Origin: an uncultured Collinsella sp.
Lineage (GTDB): Bacteria; Actinomycetota; Coriobacteriia; Coriobacteriales; Coriobacteriaceae
Assembly: GCA_944321445.1 (NCBI GenBank)
Contig: CALULJ010000008.1
Span: 1 to 64,000, forward strand
Direction of reading: 5' to 3'
DNA: 64,000 bases
Both the position numbers and the translations under genes were made by a program. The notes under the pieces are model-generated. The model ran no database searches and was not told the DNA's origin. It was given only the letters and a program-made list of their open reading frames with translations. Shown here piece after piece: positions 60,657 through 64,000 of the stretch (its first letter is position 1; each line of letters begins with the position of its first letter).

Positions 60657-60983
60657 ATGAGGACGATTAAGTCTCAGCTAGATTTCGAGCGCGTGTTTCA
60701 TGAGGGGCGGCGCTACAACCACCCCTTGGTTCGCATGACCGCATGCACCACCAGCGAAGGCGATCCGGGTAGGGTCGCCTTCGTCGCAGCGAAGCGCCTT
60801 GGTTGCGCCGTGCTGCGCAACCGGTCCAAGCGCGTGTTGCGCGAGGCCGCCCGTGCCTGCGACTTCCCCCGCGACGGGTTCGACATCATCCTGTTCGCGA
60901 CGAACCGCACGTCGACGTCCTCACCGCAAGAGATGCAGGCTGCACTCAGGTCGCTGTGTTCTCGGGCGGGCATCGATGGATAA
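60657..60983 (+). CDS. rnpA: Ribonuclease P protein component
   Basis: Protein subunit of RNase P, helping the catalytic RNA trim tRNA 5' ends. 108 residues. Starts with a central [18 protein letters not shown], then the RNA-binding RNR motif [20 protein letters not shown] and a C-terminal [10 protein letters not shown]. Starts 15 bases after rpmH and overlaps yidD by 8 bases. Confidence 0.95.
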   Translation: MRTIKSQLDFERVFHEGRRYNHPLVRMTACTTSEGDPGRVAFVAAKRLGCAVLRNRSKRVLREAARACDFPRDGFDIILFATNRTSTSSPQEMQAALRSLCSRAGIDG

Positions 60984-61218
60984 GAGAATTGACGCTTTGG
61001 CGCACCTGCCGCGACGCATAGCCGTCGCTGCGGTGCGCTTTTACCAACGCGCCATCTCGCCTCTGTTGCCAGATTCCTGCATATACATCCCGACCTGCTC
61101 GCAATACACCGCCCAGGCTATTGCGAAATATGGCGTTATCAAAGGCTGTTGGCTGGGCTTTCGGCGCATCCTGCGCTGCAATCCCTGGCGTGACGGCGGT
61201 TACGACCCGGTGCCGTAG
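60976..61218 (+). CDS. yidD: Membrane protein insertion efficiency factor YidD
   Basis: 80 residues. Family motifs: [61 protein letters not shown]. Small membrane-associated protein thought to assist YidC/Sec insertion. Begins inside the end of rnpA. Confidence 0.95.
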   Translation: MDKRIDALAHLPRRIAVAAVRFYQRAISPLLPDSCIYIPTCSQYTAQAIAKYGVIKGCWLGFRRILRCNPWRDGGYDPVP

Positions 61219-61248
61219 AGGCGCTCGGATATTCCCGGAGGTTATTCC

Positions 61249-62019
61249 ATGTGGGACTGGATCGTTAACATCCTCTTCCAGATTCTGAAGCTCATCCAGG
61301 GCTTCGCGGTCGACTGGGGCCTGTCCATCATCATCCTGGTGGTCATCGTGCGCCTGCTTCTGTCGCCGCTCATGATCAAGTCGTCGCGCTCCACCGCGCG
61401 CATGCAGGTGCTCCAGCCCAAGATGCAGGAGATCCAGGAGAAGTACGCCGACGATCCTCAGCGTCAGGCCGAGGAGATGCAGAAGTTCTACTCCGAGAAC
61501 AAGTTCAACCCCTTCGGAAGCTGCCTGCCGCTGCTCATCCAGATGCCGATCCTCATCGCTCTGTTCACGCTGCTCAACAATCTTCCGCAGTACTTCTCGG
61601 GCGAGAACTTCTCGTTCTACAACATCCTGCCCAACCTGCAGGCGTCCCCCGCGGGCACCATCGGCGAGGGCTTTGGCGTCGCCGCGCCCTATCTCATCGC
61701 GCTCGTGCTGTTCGCCGTGCTCACGCTCATCCCGCAGCTGTGGATGTCGCGCAACCAGACCGGCCAGCAGGCGCAGACCATGCGCATGACGGCCGTGGTC
61801 ATGACTATCATGATGCTCTGGATCGGTTGGGGCCTGCCCGCCGGCGTTCTGCTGTACTACGACGTCTCGTCTCTGTGGCAGGTCGCCCAGCAGCTCTTCG
61901 TGACCCAGAAGGTCATCGACAAGGCGAAGGCCGAGGAGGAGGAGCGCCTGAAGAACGCCCCCATCGAGGTCAACGTCGTGCGCCGCGAGCGCAAGCAGCG
62001 CCCGCACAAGAAGAACTAG
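61249..62019 (+). CDS. yidC: Membrane protein insertase YidC/Oxa1
   Basis: Inserts and folds membrane proteins with or without SecYEG. 256 residues, Gram-positive-type short YidC. Five hydrophobic segments (IVNILFQILKLIQGFAV; GLSIIILVVIVRLLLSPL; LPLLIQMPILIALFTLL; YLIALVLFAVLTLIPQLW; MTAVVMTIMMLWIGWGLP), the conserved Arg in VRLLLSPLM of the hydrophilic groove, the cytosolic coiled loop (QVLQPKMQEIQEKYADDPQR) and a basic tail. Unlike lipoprotein forms (SpoIIIJ) it has no lipobox at the start. GGAGG precedes the ATG. Confidence 0.95.
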   Translation: MWDWIVNILFQILKLIQGFAVDWGLSIIILVVIVRLLLSPLMIKSSRSTARMQVLQPKMQEIQEKYADDPQRQAEEMQKFYSENKFNPFGSCLPLLIQMPILIALFTLLNNLPQYFSGENFSFYNILPNLQASPAGTIGEGFGVAAPYLIALVLFAVLTLIPQLWMSRNQTGQQAQTMRMTAVVMTIMMLWIGWGLPAGVLLYYDVSSLWQVAQQLFVTQKVIDKAKAEEEERLKNAPIEVNVVRRERKQRPHKKN

Positions 62020-62100
62020 CGCTGCTTCCCATTGGTAAATGCAATCCGGCGAACCCCCTGGTGAAGCCGGTATTTAGGTACCTAACTTTTGGAGTGAACC

Positions 62101-62655
62101 ATGTCTGACGAGATTCAGGACGTAACGGAAGGGGCGGTCGCCGAGTACGCGGAGATTGCTGCCCGCTACAAGGCGGGGGAGGAGCTCTCCGACGCCGACC
62201 TGGACACGATCGCCGACGTTGCCGTGTCGGTGCTGCGCGACATCCTGTATCACTTCGATGCGCAGGATTCTCCCATCGACGAGTACGATGGCGACGAGGG
62301 TGAGCTCATCTTGGACGTCACCGCGCCGGACCTCGCCGTGCTCATCGGTCGTCACGGCCGCACGCTCGAGTCGCTGCAGACGCTCTTCTCGCTGCTCGTG
62401 AGCCGCAAGCTCGGATTCCGCTACCCGGTTGCCGTCGATGTCGAGGGTTACAAGAGCCGCCGTCACGACAAGGTGATCTCTATGGCCCACTCTGCCGCTT
62501 CGCGCGCCGTGCGCCAGCACTCCAAGGTGAGCCTGCCGCCCATGAGCGCCTACGAGCGCCGTCTGGTCCACATCGCCCTGCGCGATAACGACCGCGTCGA
62601 TACCCATTCCGAGGGTACCGAGCCGGAGCGCCGCGTGGTCATCACCGCGCTGTAG
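62101..62655 (+). CDS. khpB: KhpB/Jag-type RNA-binding protein (KH and R3H domains)
   Basis: 184 residues. KH-like domain around ELILDVTAPDLAVLIGRHGR (GxxG = GRHG) and a C-terminal R3H domain: ISMAHSAASRAVRQHSKVSL, PPMSAYERRLVHIAL. The Jag_N domain of the Firmicute protein is missing; the N-terminus is acidic. In other bacteria KhpB with KhpA binds many RNAs and affects cell division and envelope growth. GGAG precedes the ATG. Located in its standard place after yidC. Confidence 0.92.
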   Translation: MSDEIQDVTEGAVAEYAEIAARYKAGEELSDADLDTIADVAVSVLRDILYHFDAQDSPIDEYDGDEGELILDVTAPDLAVLIGRHGRTLESLQTLFSLLVSRKLGFRYPVAVDVEGYKSRRHDKVISMAHSAASRAVRQHSKVSLPPMSAYERRLVHIALRDNDRVDTHSEGTEPERRVVITAL

Positions 62656-62676
62656 CGCACATTCCATCGGAAGTTC

Positions 62677-62709
62677 GAGGGTCATGTCTGCGGCATGGCC
62701 CTCTTTTTT
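62677..62709 (+). terminator. Rho-independent terminator after khpB
   Basis: GAGGG(T)CATG-TCTGCGG-CATG(G)CCCTC followed by TTTTTTG, 22 bases after the stop. Confidence 0.85.
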
Positions 62710-62780
62710 GACTCAAATCCACGTATCGCCGGTTTGTGTCACAATAAGCCCGTCCTGTGTACGCACGGAGAGGAACCGCC

Positions 62781-63560
62781 ATGTCGCCCACGCCCGCACG
62801 CGCCATTCATCTGAAGCCGCTCGATGACCAAGCTGCCGAGCATGCTCGTCTGTGCGAGCTGCTGGCGGGCTACTGCGCCGATGCCGGGCTTGCGCTTGAT
62901 GACGATCAGGTCGCGGCATGCATCGACCACCTGCTGTACGTGATTCAGGTGAACGAGTACATTAACCTCACGCGCATCACCGATGTCGACGAGGCGGTCG
63001 TGCTGCACATCTTGGACTCGCTGCTGCTTGCGCCCTATATCAAAGAGGGGAGTGCGGCGATGGTCGACATGGGGACCGGTGCCGGCTTCCCGGGTATTCC
63101 GCTGGCGGTCATGACAGGCATCCAAGCGACGCTGCTCGATTCGGTGAACAAGAAGGTGCTCGCCGTGAACGCCTTCGCCCGTGCGCTGGGACTCGATGGT
63201 CGGGTTCGTGGCGAGCATGATCGTCTGGAGACGTTTGGAGGCGCCCATAGGGAGGAGTACGACCTCGTTGTCGCCCGCGCCCTGGCGCCGCTGCCCGTGC
63301 TTCTTGAGTACGCGAGCCCCTTGCTCAAGCGTGGCGGTCAGTGCCTGCTTGCCAAGGCCAATCCTGAAGATGACGAGCTGGCTCAGGGCTCCCGCGCAGC
63401 AGCCATCTGCGGCTTCGAACTCATGAACATCCACGAGTTCGACCTCCCCGGCGGCCTCGGTCACCGTACCGTCTTCGACTACCGCAAAATCAAGCGCCCC
63501 ACCATCAAGCTCCCCCGCCCCGCCGGTCAAGCCAAACGCCACCCCCTCGGCACCAACTAA
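62781..63560 (+). CDS. rsmG: 16S rRNA (guanine(527)-N7)-methyltransferase RsmG
   Basis: SAM-dependent N7 methylation of G527 in 16S rRNA; loss gives low-level streptomycin resistance in other bacteria. 259 residues. N-terminal YVIQVNEYINLTRITDVDEA, VLHILDSLLLAPYI, SAM-binding DMGTGAGFPGIPLAV near 102, VNKKVLAVNAFARALGL and the C-terminal VARALAPLPVLLEYASPLLK. GGAGAGGA precedes the ATG at 62781. A family B repeat begins at the base after its stop. Confidence 0.95.
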   Translation: MSPTPARAIHLKPLDDQAAEHARLCELLAGYCADAGLALDDDQVAACIDHLLYVIQVNEYINLTRITDVDEAVVLHILDSLLLAPYIKEGSAAMVDMGTGAGFPGIPLAVMTGIQATLLDSVNKKVLAVNAFARALGLDGRVRGEHDRLETFGGAHREEYDLVVARALAPLPVLLEYASPLLKRGGQCLLAKANPEDDELAQGSRAAAICGFELMNIHEFDLPGGLGHRTVFDYRKIKRPTIKLPRPAGQAKRHPLGTN

Positions 63561-63663
63561 TGTCCTCTCTGGGTGTCCCCTCTGGGGACGGGGTGCCAGG
63601 GGGCACTTTGTCCCCTCTGGGGACGGGGGTAGGAGAGGACACTTTGTCCTCTCTTGGGACAGG
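63561..63663. repeat. Family B repeat, abutting the rsmG stop
   Basis: Three GGGGACGGGG-type blocks separated by CACTTTGTCC; begins TGTCCTCTCTGGG and ends TTGGGACAGG. Its first base is the base after the TAA of rsmG. Confidence 0.85.
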
Positions 63664-63788
63664 CTTGCGTCACGATTAATATTGCGCTCGCGATAATGAG
63701 TCCATCTTTGGACGCATCGACCAAATCTGGCGGTAGCGACCACGGCAATTCGTGCATCCCTTGTGCATCGATATTCTCCTTGTCAGTG

Positions 63789-63804
63789 TGTTTCACGTGA
63801 AACA
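63789..63804. promoter_or_regulatory. parS: parS site 1
   Basis: Perfect 16-bp TGTTTCACGTGAAACA, the ParB-binding consensus known from Bacillus subtilis and most bacteria. 101 bases upstream of parA. Confidence 0.97.
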
Positions 63805-63847
63805 TAATGATTCATGCCCGTTCCCTTGGGGTCGGGCGACCTGCTGA

Positions 63848-63863
63848 TGTTTCACGTGAAACA
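63848..63863. promoter_or_regulatory. parS: parS site 2
   Basis: Second perfect TGTTTCACGTGAAACA, 59 bases centre to centre from the first and 42 bases before the parA start. ParB bound here could also autoregulate parAB. Confidence 0.97.
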
Positions 63864-63904
63864 GTGCGGAGCATAATTCAAAATCAGAAGCATAGGAGGG
63901 TGAC

Positions 63905-64000
63905 GTGGGGTTCAAGGACGTCAAACGTTCAAAGTCTGGCCTTCAGACACGCATCATAGCCATCATCAACCAGAAAGGTGGCGTGGGAAAGTCGACGACC
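63905..64000 (+). CDS. parA: ParA/Soj ATPase (N-terminal part, cut by window end)
   Basis: 32 codons are visible, beginning with GTG preceded by AGGAGGGTGAC. The deviant Walker A AIINQKGGVGKSTT shows a ParA-type chromosome partition ATPase (KGGVGKST). It segregates the origin region together with ParB and the parS sites just upstream. The rest is beyond the window. Confidence 0.93.
   Translation, partial: MGFKDVKRSKSGLQTRIIAIINQKGGVGKSTT

Overview
The window is about 64 kb of a GC-rich bacterial chromosome around its replication origin. Gene content points to the Coriobacteriia (Actinomycetota), most likely Collinsella or a close relative; this is inferred from gene order and protein sequence, since no 16S gene is present. 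The origin neighbourhood is classical: recF-dnaN-dnaA run leftward, rpmH-rnpA-yidD-yidC-khpB-rsmG-parA run rightward, and two perfect parS sites lie just before parA. Most genes left of about 60.2 kb are on the minus strand, the leading strand of the left replichore.

Layout. 0.6-10.9 kb: a complete type II fatty-acid operon reading leftward (acpP-accB-accC-accD-accA-fabH-fabK-fabD-fabG-fabF-fabZ-MarR/FabT-like regulator). Its accD carries an in-frame TAG. 11-24 kb: minus-strand housekeeping genes (MacB-like ABC exporter, RlmD-type methyltransferase, membrane-anchored lipase-fold protein, FmdE-like protein, PHP phosphoesterase, aminotransferase, ftsH, hpt, tilS). 24-28 kb: WalJ-like MBL hydrolase, Hsp20, a tail-anchored membrane protein and a cysteine desulfurase. 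28.4-40.2 kb: one giant gene for a sortase-anchored surface protein (vWA domain plus about 20 pilin-type isopeptide domains). Its probable true start lies upstream of a 10-base homopolymer that is out of phase in this sequence, which suggests an on/off phase switch. 40.7-48.7 kb: accessory and intergenic-rich segment with a Schlafen/AlbA-type ATP-binding protein, a phosphohexomutase, a gene-free stretch of about 1.2 kb packed with GANTC words beside an HTH/coiled-coil gene, tRNA-Ala and tRNA-Ile, a bifunctional-nuclease-domain protein, an HTH membrane regulator and two adjacent elements of about 215 bp with inverted ends. 48.8-60.1 kb: gyrA, gyrB, DUF721/DciA-like, recF, dnaN, dnaA and a GHKL-ATPase gene directly upstream of dnaA. 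60.2-64 kb: origin-proximal plus-strand genes.

A striking feature is the load of short palindromic intergenic repeats. Four sequence families (A: 64 bp, B: GGGGACGGGGG-type, C: 31 bp, D: 29 bp) and two families of longer elements with inverted ends recur between genes and sometimes supply stop codons or ribosome-binding sequence to their neighbours.

Functionally the window links fatty-acid supply, chromosome replication and segregation, protein quality control (FtsH, Hsp20, YidC) and tRNA/rRNA modification, with one strong host- or partner-interaction locus, the giant adhesin. All calls come from reading the sequence; no database search was run.
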